Positions 7,529 through 15,233 of a stretch of 16,431 bases of DNA are shown piece by piece. Both the position numbers and the translations under genes were made by a program. Position 1 is the first letter of the stretch; each line of letters opens with the position of its first letter. This DNA comes from an uncultured bacterium. Lineage in GTDB: Bacteria > Verrucomicrobiota > Verrucomicrobiia > Opitutales > Intestinicryptomonadaceae. Where the stretch lies: contig CAJMOT010000040.1 in NCBI GenBank assembly GCA_905214995.1, positions 1 to 16,431 of the forward strand, read 5' to 3'. Below the pieces are notes generated by a model. That model had not been told where the DNA came from. It made no database searches and worked only from the letters and a program-made list of their open reading frames with translations.

Positions 7529-9817
7529 GTGAAATTATCAAGGACTTTATTCGCCTTTGCGTGGCTTGCCGGATTTTGCGGAGCGTCGGCTGCGGCCGCC
7601 GCGGATGCAAATGTCAAACCCCGCAGGCGCGCGGACGTCCCGTGGGTGTCGCTGTCGCACCAGAGGAGCCTCGAAGCAAGGCCCGCCGCCGCGGACGAGG
7701 GGGAAAAAGTTCCCGTTGTGAAAAAATCGGACGGCAAGTCGCCGCTATCGCGCATAGTTTCGGCTCCCGAGATTTCCGCCGACAAGTTCGACTATTTGCA
7801 GGGCGGCGACGGCGACCTCGTCGCTACCGGCAACGCAAAAATAGAGGACGAGAAGTTCGAGCTGCGCGCGGGCAAAATCAAGTACTCCCAAAATACGGGC
7901 GCGGCGGAGGCGTCGGGGGCTGTCAAGGCGTCGATGGGGCAGGCGCGCGTCGCGACCGAAACGTTTCGCCTAAATTTCTCCAAGGAGGAGTTCTCCACGC
8001 CCCACGCGCGCTTCGGCTCATCTCCGATTTTCGTGGAGGCCGACGAGATAAATTCCGCCAAAAACAAGGTTTCCTTCGACAATCCGACCGTGTATATCGG
8101 CGAGCCGTCCCCCTACTCTATGACCGCTTCGGCTTCGCAGATAAGGTACGACACGCAGTCGGAGCTTCTCGAATTTGACGACGCCGTCGTGTCCATCGGC
8201 CCCGTGCCCGTCTTTTACGCCCCCTACTATTCCCAGTACGGCCTCGAAAAGCCCCCGTTCGACATTCAGACCAAAGTCGGATACAATTCCGACTACGGAG
8301 CGTTTTTGGCGAACACCGTAATATATAACGGCCTCGGGAGTTTCGACCCGGGATTTTTGCTCGACTATTACACCGAGCGTTCCGTTCTCTTCGGCCCCGC
8401 GCTCAATTACGACTACAAGGGCGTCGAGACGTGGCTGCGCGGATTTGTCCAGGGCGCATACATAAACGACCACGGAAGCGCGGACGTCCTCGGCGTGGAC
8501 TCGCTCGGCAGGCGCATAGGCCATGACAGATTCTTCGCCCAGATGCGCCACGCGCAGATGGTTTCCGACAACATAGCGGTGATAGGGTCTCTCGCGTGGT
8601 GGAGCGACGAATTCGTCACGCGCGACTTCCGCCCCGAGTTCTTTTACGGCGACCAGATCCCCGACAACTTCGCGGAGATCGACTATTACGGCCCGTCGTA
8701 CACGGTTTCGCTGTTTTCGCGCTTTGCGCCCAACAACTGGGAGATCGTCCAACAGCGTTTGCCCGAGGCGCGCTTCGACCTCCAGCCCGGCGAGATTTTC
8801 AACACGGGCGTCTACCAGACGATGTACGCCTCCGCCGGATATTTGCGCAACAGCGGGCCGGAGCAGCTGCTTTCGGAGACTTTCGAGACCGCGCGCGTGG
8901 ACGCCTATTACGGTTTGATGCGCCCCATACGCCTCAATTCGTGGAGCACCATAACGCCCGTGATAGGCGGCAGGCTGACGTATTACGGCAACCCCAAGAA
9001 CGGCAATTCAAGCTATACGCGCCTGCTCGGGCAGATAGGCTTCGACGCGCAGATGGACGTGTGGGGCGCTTGGGAATACAAGAGCCGGACAATGGGAATC
9101 GACGGCTTGCGCCACCACATGACTCCCGTCATAAGCTACCGCTACATTCCCAACGCCGCGCAGGGATCGGGCGCTATCCCCGGAATCGACGAAATCAGCA
9201 TAGATGATTTCACCTATCCTCCGATTCTCGACCTCGGCGACATGCGCAACACCGACCGCCTGTTCAAGACAAACACCCTGCGCATCGGCCTCAAAAACAC
9301 CCTCGAAACGCGCGACGAAACCTACGGCTCGCGAGAGCTCGCGCGGCTCGACATATTTCAGGATTTTAATTTCGACAAGCGCGTCCTCGCGCAAAACGAC
9401 TTCAAAAAGTCTTCGTTTTCGGATCTCTATACGAACGTTTCGATCTCTCCCGCGCGCTGGCTGACCGTCGGCTGCTACAACCGCTTCAACATCGAAAACC
9501 TCAACGTCCCCGAAACCAACGCCTACATCGGGCTCTTCGATTCCGACAAGTTTTCGCTCTACCTGATTTCGAGCTATCTCGACGGCGCAATAACCCAGTA
9601 TTCCGCGCTCGCGGAGTACCGCATAAGCGAGCGGTACAGAATCCTCGCCAGATGGGCCTACGACCACCGCCTGAGCATGCTCACCGACCAGACTTATACG
9701 CTTTGGACGCGCCTTGGCAATTCGTGGGTGGTAGAGTACCAGATCTCCTACCGCTCGGGCTCTTCGCGCCAGAACAATTTCTCCTTCGGGGCCCGCATTT
9801 CCATGGCGATTTTCTGA
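7529..9817 (+). CDS. lptD: LPS-assembly protein LptD (outer-membrane beta-barrel)
   Basis: 762 aa, within the usual LptD range. It forms the outer-membrane translocon that inserts lipopolysaccharide, normally with the lipoprotein LptE. Residues 1 to about 25 are a signal peptide (Ala-rich end). An OstA/LptA-like jelly roll covers about 80-235 (DLVATGNAKIEDEKFELRAG). The barrel follows (about 245-762), with the conserved segment RHHMTPVISYRYIP at 528-541, and the chain ends in Phe, as OMPs recognised by BamA do. The mature protein has one cysteine (C649), so the double disulfide of E. coli LptD cannot form. The start is GTG at 7529, the first start in this frame, placed by the signal peptide; no clear Shine-Dalgarno site precedes it. 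The gene heads a close cluster, with scpA beginning 4 nt after its stop. No lptE candidate is in the window. Confidence 0.93.
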   Translation: MKLSRTLFAFAWLAGFCGASAAAAADANVKPRRRADVPWVSLSHQRSLEARPAAADEGEKVPVVKKSDGKSPLSRIVSAPEISADKFDYLQGGDGDLVATGNAKIEDEKFELRAGKIKYSQNTGAAEASGAVKASMGQARVATETFRLNFSKEEFSTPHARFGSSPIFVEADEINSAKNKVSFDNPTVYIGEPSPYSMTASASQIRYDTQSELLEFDDAVVSIGPVPVFYAPYYSQYGLEKPPFDIQTKVGYNSDYGAFLANTVIYNGLGSFDPGFLLDYYTERSVLFGPALNYDYKGVETWLRGFVQGAYINDHGSADVLGVDSLGRRIGHDRFFAQMRHAQMVSDNIAVIGSLAWWSDEFVTRDFRPEFFYGDQIPDNFAEIDYYGPSYTVSLFSRFAPNNWEIVQQRLPEARFDLQPGEIFNTGVYQTMYASAGYLRNSGPEQLLSETFETARVDAYYGLMRPIRLNSWSTITPVIGGRLTYYGNPKNGNSSYTRLLGQIGFDAQMDVWGAWEYKSRTMGIDGLRHHMTPVISYRYIPNAAQGSGAIPGIDEISIDDFTYPPILDLGDMRNTDRLFKTNTLRIGLKNTLETRDETYGSRELARLDIFQDFNFDKRVLAQNDFKKSSFSDLYTNVSISPARWLTVGCYNRFNIENLNVPETNAYIGLFDSDKFSLYLISSYLDGAITQYSALAEYRISERYRILARWAYDHRLSMLTDQTYTLWTRLGNSWVVEYQISYRSGSSRQNNFSFGARISMAIF

Positions 9818-9821
9818 TTTC

Positions 9822-10631
9822 ATGCCCGACGACCTGCCAATTTCGGAAGACGCGCTCGCGGGCGGACTCGAAATGTCCGTCAGGCTCAACGTGTTCGAGG
9901 GACCGCTCGACCTCCTGCTGTTCCTCATTCGCAAGAACGAAATCGACATTTACGACATTCCGATAGCGGAGGTGACGCGGCAGTACATGGGCGTTTTGCG
10001 CTCCATGAAGAGCCTGTCGCTCGACGTGGCGGGCGAGTTCTTCGTGATGGCGGCTACGCTGATGTACATAAAAAGCAGAATGCTGCTGCCCACGGACGAG
10101 CGCGCGGTCCAGTCGGAGGATGAGCCCGATTCGGAGGCCGACCCGCGCTGGCAGCTTGTTGAACAGCTTCTCGAGTACAAGAAAGTGAAGCTCGCCGCGG
10201 ACGGCTTGGAGGATCTCATAGACGCCCGCCTCAATTACGGCGAGCGCGCGATTTCCTCCGGCGGCGAGGCCGCGGAAAGGCCGCTGAAACGCTCCGACAA
10301 AATGGAGATATGGGGCGCCTTCAACATCGCGCTGAGAAGGCTCGCCGAAAAGCTCGTGCAGGGCGAAATCCGCGAGGAAAATGTGACCGTCGCCGACCGC
10401 ATGGAGTTTTTGCTGTCCGTCCCCGAAAAAAAGTTTTCGTTTTCGTCGCTCTTTGAGGGCGGAAAGGCGGGCATAGTCTCGATAGTGGCGACGTTCATCG
10501 CCATGCTCGAGCTATCGCGCCTCGGAAAGCTCTCGGTATCGCAGGACGAGAGCTTCGGCGAAATCTACTGCGAGCGCATCGGCGGCGCTCCGTCCGGAGA
10601 TACCGGCGATACTGAACCGGAGGAGGGCTGA
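9822..10631 (+). CDS. scpA: Segregation and condensation protein A
   Basis: 269 aa. ScpA is the kleisin subunit that bridges SMC heads and works with ScpB in chromosome compaction and segregation. The N-terminal SMC-binding motif FEGPLDLLLFLI is at about 25-36, followed by IDIYDIPIAEVTRQYM and the kleisin helix with LMYIKSRMLLP. The C-terminal winged helix (about 215-262, IVATFIAMLELSRLGKL) binds the other SMC head. An acidic linker (about 95-107) and an acidic tail are present. The chosen ATG is 4 nt past the lptD stop; ATG at 9873 (codon 18), just before the conserved part, is an alternative start. Overlapping transcription with lptD is expected. scpB and smc are not in the window. Confidence 0.95.
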   Translation: MPDDLPISEDALAGGLEMSVRLNVFEGPLDLLLFLIRKNEIDIYDIPIAEVTRQYMGVLRSMKSLSLDVAGEFFVMAATLMYIKSRMLLPTDERAVQSEDEPDSEADPRWQLVEQLLEYKKVKLAADGLEDLIDARLNYGERAISSGGEAAERPLKRSDKMEIWGAFNIALRRLAEKLVQGEIREENVTVADRMEFLLSVPEKKFSFSSLFEGGKAGIVSIVATFIAMLELSRLGKLSVSQDESFGEIYCERIGGAPSGDTGDTEPEEG

Positions 10632-10633
10632 AA

Positions 10634-10879
10634 ATGGCGGGGAAAAAATCGGCGCATCTCTTCGGAATAGGGCTCGACGGCGACGGGCACAAGCGCGTCA
10701 CGCAGGCCGAAAAATTTTCGCTCATAGGCGGAACCGAGGAAACCCACGAGCTCATGACGGAGACCGTCATAAAAACTTTCGAGGATTTGAAGCGCAGGGG
10801 AAAGGAGCTTGAAGAGACCTCCCCTGCCGAGCTCTCGGACATTTTGAGGGAAAACATGCCTGACAGGAGGCGGCAATGA
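10634..10879 (+). CDS. Small protein of unknown function between scpA and glmM
   Basis: 81 aa, charged and without signal peptide or membrane segment, so probably cytoplasmic. I do not recognise a named domain. The N-terminal part reads HLFGIGLDGDGHKRVT, followed by FSLIGGTEETHELM and a likely amphipathic helix rich in Lys/Glu (about 39-58), which suggests a small alpha/beta fold. It is probably a real gene: a strong GGAGGAGGG Shine-Dalgarno site ends 6 nt before the ATG, it starts 2 nt after the scpA stop, and its stop overlaps the glmM start as ATGA, which predicts translational coupling. A role tied to cell-wall precursor synthesis or chromosome segregation is only suggested by position. 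Confidence 0.85.
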   Translation: MAGKKSAHLFGIGLDGDGHKRVTQAEKFSLIGGTEETHELMTETVIKTFEDLKRRGKELEETSPAELSDILRENMPDRRRQ

Positions 10880-12222
10880 AATATTTCGGAACCGACGGAA
10901 TCCGGGGCTCGTACGGGGACTTTGAAGTCAGCGAGCCCTTTTACAGAAACCTCGGCGCCGCGTGCGCCGACGCGCTCGCGGACAGCGGCGGGGGTTTTGC
11001 CGTGGCCGGCTGCGACACCCGCGCGTCTTCGGACTCCCTCAAAGCGGCGTTTTGCGAGGGCTTCGCGTCGCGCGGCGGAAGGGTCGAGGACATGGGGGTG
11101 CTGCCGACTCCGGCTCTCGCCTATGCGGTGTTGGAGCGCAAGGCAGCCCTCGGCGCGATGATTACCGCCTCCCACAACCCGTATTCGGACAACGGCATAA
11201 AGTTTTTCGACTCCCGCGCCAGAAAAGCCTGCGACGACTTCCAGCTCGACATCGAGCGTCGCGCGGACGCGATGGCCTGCGATTTCGGCGCGTACTCCAA
11301 AAAGTCTTTCGCCCCGCGCGAAATTTCCGCCGGAAAATTCGCCCTCGGGGAATATGCCGAAAAAATGTGCTCGCTCTTTGAGCCCGGATTTCTCAGCGGG
11401 CTTACCGTCGCCGTGGACATGGCAAACGGAGCCACTTCAGGAGTGTCCTCAAAGGTCTTTGAGGCGTACGGCGCAAAAGTTGTCGGGGCGGCGCGCTCGC
11501 CGGACGGCTTCAACATAAACGGCGGCGTAGGCAGCCAGCACCCCGAAAACCTCGCGGCGCTCTGCCGCTCGTGCGGCGCGGATGCGGGCTTCGCGCACGA
11601 CGGCGACGGCGACAGGGTGGTGGTGTGCGACGACAAGTTTTCGATTCTCGAAGGCGAAGAGGTTTTGGGCCTTATAGCGCGGGAGCGCATGGCGCGCGGG
11701 GCGCTGTCCTCAAACGCGATAGTCACCACCATTCAGAGCAACACCGGCCTCGACGAATCCCTCGCGGCGGACGGCATAAGGGTTTACAGATGCGGAATCG
11801 GCGACAGGCTCGTTATGGGGGAAATGCTCGCGCGCGGCTGCAACGTCGGAGGGGAAAATTCCGGCCACTTCATATTTTCCGACATATCCCCGTGCGGCGA
11901 CGGGCTCGCCGCCGCGCTCGCGGTGCTGTCCGTGACGGCGCGCAGCGGCAAAAAGCTCTCGGAGCTCAGGGGCGGAATATCCATGTATCCGTGCGTCTCC
12001 CGGGCGGTCGCCGTAGCTCGAAAAATGCCGTTCGAGGAGGCTCCGAACCTTTCGGCCGCCATGAAAAAGTGCGAAGACTTGCTCGGCGGCAGGGGCCGCA
12101 TACTTGTCAGATACTCCGGCACGGAAAAAAAAATCCGCCTGCTCGCCGAATCTCCGGACCCCGAAATTGCGCAAAAATGCATGTCTTTTTTGCTCGGCGC
12201 GACAGAAATAGACTTGAAATAA
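10876..12222 (+). CDS. glmM: Phosphoglucosamine mutase
   Basis: 448 aa, the normal length. It interconverts glucosamine-6-phosphate and glucosamine-1-phosphate, feeding UDP-GlcNAc for peptidoglycan and LPS. The start MKYFGTDGIRG is diagnostic. The phosphoserine is S99 in TASHNP; the metal-binding loop is DGDGDR (242-247); the sugar-recognition loop is GENSGH (326-331); the phosphate loop is RYSGTE (412-417). After SGTE most family members have Pro, whereas here it is Lys-Lys; the loop is otherwise intact and the enzyme is probably active. GENSGH rather than GEESGH, together with the N-terminus, favours GlmM over a phosphoglucomutase/phosphomannomutase. The start codon overlaps the stop of the preceding small gene (ATGA), and GGAGGCGG lies just upstream. 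Confidence 0.95.
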   Translation: MKYFGTDGIRGSYGDFEVSEPFYRNLGAACADALADSGGGFAVAGCDTRASSDSLKAAFCEGFASRGGRVEDMGVLPTPALAYAVLERKAALGAMITASHNPYSDNGIKFFDSRARKACDDFQLDIERRADAMACDFGAYSKKSFAPREISAGKFALGEYAEKMCSLFEPGFLSGLTVAVDMANGATSGVSSKVFEAYGAKVVGAARSPDGFNINGGVGSQHPENLAALCRSCGADAGFAHDGDGDRVVVCDDKFSILEGEEVLGLIARERMARGALSSNAIVTTIQSNTGLDESLAADGIRVYRCGIGDRLVMGEMLARGCNVGGENSGHFIFSDISPCGDGLAAALAVLSVTARSGKKLSELRGGISMYPCVSRAVAVARKMPFEEAPNLSAAMKKCEDLLGGRGRILVRYSGTEKKIRLLAESPDPEIAQKCMSFLLGATEIDLK

Positions 12223-12237
12223 CCGCCGGTTTTTTTT
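12221..12237 (+). terminator. Weak intrinsic terminator candidate after glmM
   Basis: AACC-GCC-GGTT followed by a run of eight T overlaps the glmM stop codon. The stem is only 4 bp with a 3-nt loop, so termination is likely partial and the downstream TPR gene may be co-transcribed. Confidence 0.3.
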
Positions 12238-12272
12238 AACGTTCGGGCTTTAACGAAGAACAGGCTTTATTT

Positions 12273-13718
12273 ATGGCAGAAACCGAACCCACAGAACCCA
12301 CGGAAGAAATAGTGGAAACCCAAATCAAGGATTTGGATCCCCGCTTTGTAAAACAGCTTGAATCCGCAGAGAGGTCGATCGACAAAAATCCCGGATACAC
12401 AATAGACATTTGCGCGACGATTTTGGCGAAGTATCCGTCGTGTGTGGACGTGCGCAAGATTATGCGCCAGGCGCAGTTCAAAAAGTACGGGAAGGGCAAC
12501 CCTATCGCCAAGCTCTCCGGCGACATACAGGGGCTGGTTCTATCGCTGAAAGCCCCGTCAATGATTAAAAAAGGGCAGGCGCTCGAAGTCATGGCGCAGG
12601 CCGAACATCTCCTTTCTCAGTGCCCGCAGAACGCATCGGCGCTCAGGGCGCTTGCGTCGGCGGCGGAATCGCTCTCCTATTGGGGGACGGCGGCGTCCGC
12701 GTATATGGCCATCGCGCAGTTCCAGCCCAAGAACGAAAAGAACCTTCTGGCCCTCGCCAACGCCTACGTCAAAAACAAGCAGCCCGACGAGGCGGCCCAG
12801 GTGTGCGAGCAGATTTTGCGCCGCAACCCCACAAACGGCGACGCGCAGGCCCTCGCGCGCAGCGCGTCCGTCATAAAGACGATGAACAAGGGCAACTGGG
12901 AAAAGGAGGGCGGCGACTTCCGCGACAAGCTCAAGAGCTCCGACGAAACCGCCGATCTCGAAAAGGCGGCGAGCCTCGTCAGCGACGAGGAAACTCTCGG
13001 CCGCATGGTCGACAGGCTCAAAGAGCAAATCAAAACCGACCCCGAAAACGTCAACCTCTACCGCGAAATCTGCGCCAACCTCCGCACGCTCCGCCGCTAT
13101 TCGGAAGCTCTCGAATATGTGCGCCAGGCGCGCCAGCAGCCCCTCGGCAAGGGCGACACCACCCTTGAAAAGTGGGAGCACGACTTTATCGTCGCCGACA
13201 TGGAGAACAAGATCGAGACGCTCAAAGCCAAGCTCGAGGAAAATCCCGGCGACGCCGCGACGAAGGCGGAACTCGAAGAGCTCTCGAAGAAGGAGCACGA
13301 TTACAAGCTCGACAACGCGCGCCTGATGGTCGAGCGCTATCCCAACGACTTCAACTACCGCTACATCTACGGCCAGCTGCTCTTTGAGGACGGCAAGCTC
13401 GACGACGCCATCATGCAGTTCCAGCTCTCGCAGCGCAACCCGAAGGTTCGCCTCCAATCGCTTCTCGGCCTCGGCAGGGCGTTCATTCTCGGCGCCAAGT
13501 ACGATCTTGCCGTCGACCAACTCGAGACCGCCAAGAAGGAGTCGAAGATAATGAACGACGCCAAAAAGGAAATTATCTACGAGCTCGCCACCGCCTACGA
13601 AAAGATGGGCGAAGCCGAAAAGGCCTTCAATGAGTTCAAGGAAATCTACTCCGCCGACATTTCCTACAAGGACGTCTCAAAGAAAATCAACGATTACTAC
13701 GAGTCCAAGCGCAAATAA
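12273..13718 (+). CDS. TPR-repeat protein of unknown function, cytoplasmic
   Basis: 481 aa with no signal peptide or membrane segment. The N-terminus is acidic and Pro/Thr/Glu-rich (ETEPTEPTEE). Helical repeats of TPR type occur at about 110-205 (for example ALANAYVKNKQPDEAAQVCEQ ending in RRNP), at about 265-300 (ENVNLYREICANLRTLRRY) and in the C-terminal third (QLLFEDGKLDDAIMQFQ; LATAYEKMGEAEKAFNEF). A Lys/Glu-rich, coiled-coil-like helix lies near 308-335. TPR arrays act as protein-binding scaffolds; no partner can be named. It begins 50 nt after glmM, preceded by a weak AGG at 12261-12266 region. Codon choice in the second half is strongly C-ending, like the PFOR gene, hinting at good expression. 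A terminator follows at 13804. Confidence 0.85.
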   Translation: MAETEPTEPTEEIVETQIKDLDPRFVKQLESAERSIDKNPGYTIDICATILAKYPSCVDVRKIMRQAQFKKYGKGNPIAKLSGDIQGLVLSLKAPSMIKKGQALEVMAQAEHLLSQCPQNASALRALASAAESLSYWGTAASAYMAIAQFQPKNEKNLLALANAYVKNKQPDEAAQVCEQILRRNPTNGDAQALARSASVIKTMNKGNWEKEGGDFRDKLKSSDETADLEKAASLVSDEETLGRMVDRLKEQIKTDPENVNLYREICANLRTLRRYSEALEYVRQARQQPLGKGDTTLEKWEHDFIVADMENKIETLKAKLEENPGDAATKAELEELSKKEHDYKLDNARLMVERYPNDFNYRYIYGQLLFEDGKLDDAIMQFQLSQRNPKVRLQSLLGLGRAFILGAKYDLAVDQLETAKKESKIMNDAKKEIIYELATAYEKMGEAEKAFNEFKEIYSADISYKDVSKKINDYYESKRK

Positions 13719-13803
13719 ATTCTGCCGGTCGGATTTTGCCCCCGGTGCGCGCCGGTTGTACGATGCCGCATTTTGCGGGAGTTTGCGGCGCAAGGCAATG
13801 TAT

Positions 13804-13833
13804 GCCGGCGCATTTGCGCCGGCTGTCTCTTTT
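13804..13833 (+). terminator. Intrinsic terminator after the TPR gene
   Basis: GCCGGCGC (13804-13811), an ATTT loop and GCGCCGGC (13816-13823) form a perfect 8-bp hairpin followed by TGTCTCTTTT. Two further hairpins (around 13744-13757 and 13756-13784) lie between the stop codon and this one. Confidence 0.7.
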
Positions 13834-14043
13834 AAATTGGAATAATCCGCGACGCTTCCGCCGCCGCGCCGCCTTTTGTAGCGTATTGGGTTTCAAAAAA
13901 TGGGGAAATGGCGTTGATTGCAATATGCCGCCGCATTATATCCGCTCGCGGAAATTCCCGCCGTTCGGCATTTGCGCCGTCCCCCCTGGACAAATCTGAA
14001 AGCGCAGGGCGCAGGGAGGCGTATAGGCGTTTCCGGATAGATT

Positions 14044-14106
14044 AATGCGGCAAATTTAAACGGCATAACTGGCATTTCAACGCATAGCGGCGCGTCTTGC
14101 CGCATT
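14044..14106. repeat. 10-bp perfect inverted repeat with 43-nt spacer
   Basis: AATGCGGCAA (14044-14053) and TTGCCGCATT (14097-14106) are exact reverse complements. The string GCCGCATT also occurs near 13757 and 13930. The role is unknown; it could be a structured RNA or a binding-site pair. Confidence 0.45.
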
Positions 14107-14154
14107 TTATATAAAACGGTTTTTCGCCCGCGCGGGAGGAAATTCGGCTTATGC

Positions 14155-14191
14155 AAAACCGCCGTCGGGAGGCTAATATCCCGCGGCGGTT
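14155..14191 (-). terminator. Probable intrinsic terminator of the rrf2-rubrerythrin operon
   Basis: A 13-bp stem with one bulged base (14157-14170 with 14179-14191) and an 8-nt loop is followed on the - strand by TTTTGC. It lies about 40 nt past the rubrerythrin stop. The U-run is short, so efficiency is uncertain. Confidence 0.55.
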
Positions 14192-14204
14192 CAAACGGCG
14201 CAAG

Positions 14205-14224
14205 CGGCGGGCGCGCGCCCGCCG
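14205..14224. repeat. 20-nt GC-only palindrome just after rubrerythrin
   Basis: Bases 14205-14224 are perfectly self-complementary and consist only of G and C, 5 nt beyond the rubrerythrin stop codon. It can form a very stable hairpin at the mRNA 3' end. No U-run follows directly, so it may add to the terminator at 14155-14191 or protect the transcript. Confidence 0.55.
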
Positions 14225-14229
14225 TCAAA

Positions 14230-14781
14230 TTAGAAGTAGCGTGAGAGGAGCCCCTGGAAGGCCGAGCCGTGGCGGGCTTCGTCTTTGCACATTTCGTGCA
14301 CCGTGTCGTGGACGGCGTCGTACCCGAGCTCTTTCGCCTTCTTTGCGAGCATCAGCTTTCCCTCCGTCGCGCCGCGTTCGGCTTCAACGCGCAGTTCGAG
14401 GTTCTTCCTGGTGTCCGCGCAGACGCATTCTCCGAGGAGTTCGGCGAATTTCGCCGCGTGTTCAGCCTCTTCAAACGCGATTCTCTTGTACGCTTCCGCG
14501 ACTTCCGGGTATCCTTCCCTGTCCGCCTGCCTGCTCATCGCCAGATACATTCCGACTTCCGTGCACTCGCCCGTGAAGTTCGCGCGCAACCCTTCGACGA
14601 CTTCCTTGTCGAGGCCGGCGGCGACGCCTATTTTGTGTTCGTCGGCCCACGAGGCTGCGGGGGCGTCGTCCTTGACGACGAACTTGGACTTGGGCGCCTT
14701 GCACTGGGGGCAGACGTCGGGAAGGTTGTCGGCGTCTTCAAAGACATAGCCGCATACCGAGCATATCACTTTTTTTGCCAT
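14230..14781 (-). CDS. Rubrerythrin, reverse type (N-terminal rubredoxin domain)
   Basis: 183 aa. Rubrerythrins reduce hydrogen peroxide (and in some cases oxygen) to water in the cytoplasm of anaerobes. The rubredoxin iron site comes first, C7/C10 and C24/C27, followed by a four-helix diiron domain with E72 or E75, E105xxH108, a glutamate near 133-140 and E168xxH171. Classical rubrerythrin has the rubredoxin domain at the C-terminus, so the order here matches reverse rubrerythrins, known as NAD(P)H-dependent peroxidase components in clostridia. The start is ATG 14781 with AAAGGA 7 nt upstream. The first 16 nt overlap the end of the upstream rrf2 gene, so the two are co-transcribed and probably translationally coupled. 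The electron donor is not in the window. Confidence 0.95.
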   Translation of the reverse strand: MAKKVICSVCGYVFEDADNLPDVCPQCKAPKSKFVVKDDAPAASWADEHKIGVAAGLDKEVVEGLRANFTGECTEVGMYLAMSRQADREGYPEVAEAYKRIAFEEAEHAAKFAELLGECVCADTRKNLELRVEAERGATEGKLMLAKKAKELGYDAVHDTVHEMCKDEARHGSAFQGLLSRYF

Positions 14782-15215
14782 GATGTTTTCCTTTGTTTAG
14801 TCTGTTTTCGTTTTCTTGCCAGATCCGAAATTCTGGTTTTTGAGAAATAGCGGTTGTAAAGCCTGTTTGCGTCTTTAAGCAGGGTTCCGAACAGGCAGTC
14901 GTTTCCGCCGCAGCGCGGGGTGTCGAACATGCACCGGCATTTTGCCTCTCCTGAGCCGGTGGCGTCCATTATGCGCATAAGCGGCAGCCTCTTTTGTTCC
15001 TCGGTAAAGAAGAATCCCCCGTTTGGGCCGCGCGACGAGGATATTATCCCCGCCTCGACCATCTTGCGCAGAGCCTTCGAGAGATGGTGTTTGGAGACGC
15101 CCGCGTCGCCGGCGATGCGCTCGGCCGTCATCGGAGAGCCGGAACGGGCGACCGCCCTTGCGGCGTGGAGGGCGAGCGACGAGCATTCCGATATGTTGAG
15201 GACTTTTGATGGCAC
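14766..15215 (-). CDS. Rrf2-family transcriptional regulator of the rubrerythrin operon
   Basis: 149 aa. The N-terminal winged helix fits Rrf2 (SSLALHAARAVA; AERIAGDAGVSKHHLSKALRKMVEAGII; R-G-P-N-G-G-F). Cysteines C93, C95, C102 and C107 fall where Rrf2 sensors hold an Fe-S cluster or redox-active thiols; C11 is an additional one. It differs clearly from the other Rrf2 in this window in helix sequence and cysteine spacing. The C-terminal tail is Lys/Arg/Gln-rich (about 134-149), a consequence of overlapping the rubrerythrin ribosome site and start. The start is GTG at 15215, supported by AAAGGA 7 nt upstream, the same spacing as for rubrerythrin. A peroxide- or oxidant-responsive autoregulated repressor is the simplest reading (inference from adjacency and the dyad at 15234-15259). 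Confidence 0.9.
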   Translation of the reverse strand: MPSKVLNISECSSLALHAARAVARSGSPMTAERIAGDAGVSKHHLSKALRKMVEAGIISSSRGPNGGFFFTEEQKRLPLMRIMDATGSGEAKCRCMFDTPRCGGNDCLFGTLLKDANRLYNRYFSKTRISDLARKRKQTKQRKTSWQKK

Positions 15216-15233
15216 GCGGGTTTCCTTTAATAG

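Larger units (their letters stand above)
13834..14229. other. Gene-free, hairpin-rich spacer
   Basis: No coding frame with recognisable motifs was found on either strand; the longest, on the - strand up to 14228, is Pro/Arg-rich and overlaps terminator hairpins. The stretch contains an inverted repeat at 14044-14106, the palindromes at 14105-14116 (TTTTATATAAAA) and 14127-14136, and the two hairpins downstream of rubrerythrin. No tRNA- or known ncRNA-like core was seen. Confidence 0.55.

Noticed and set aside
9008..9949. 313-aa frame opposite the end of lptD and the start of scpA
   Set aside because: It is a shadow of two conserved + strand genes. Its composition is typical of antisense frames and it lacks motifs.
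12558..13520. 320-aa frame opposite the TPR gene
   Set aside because: It is Leu/Val/Ala/Glu-rich antisense to a C-ending-codon gene, with no start context or motif.
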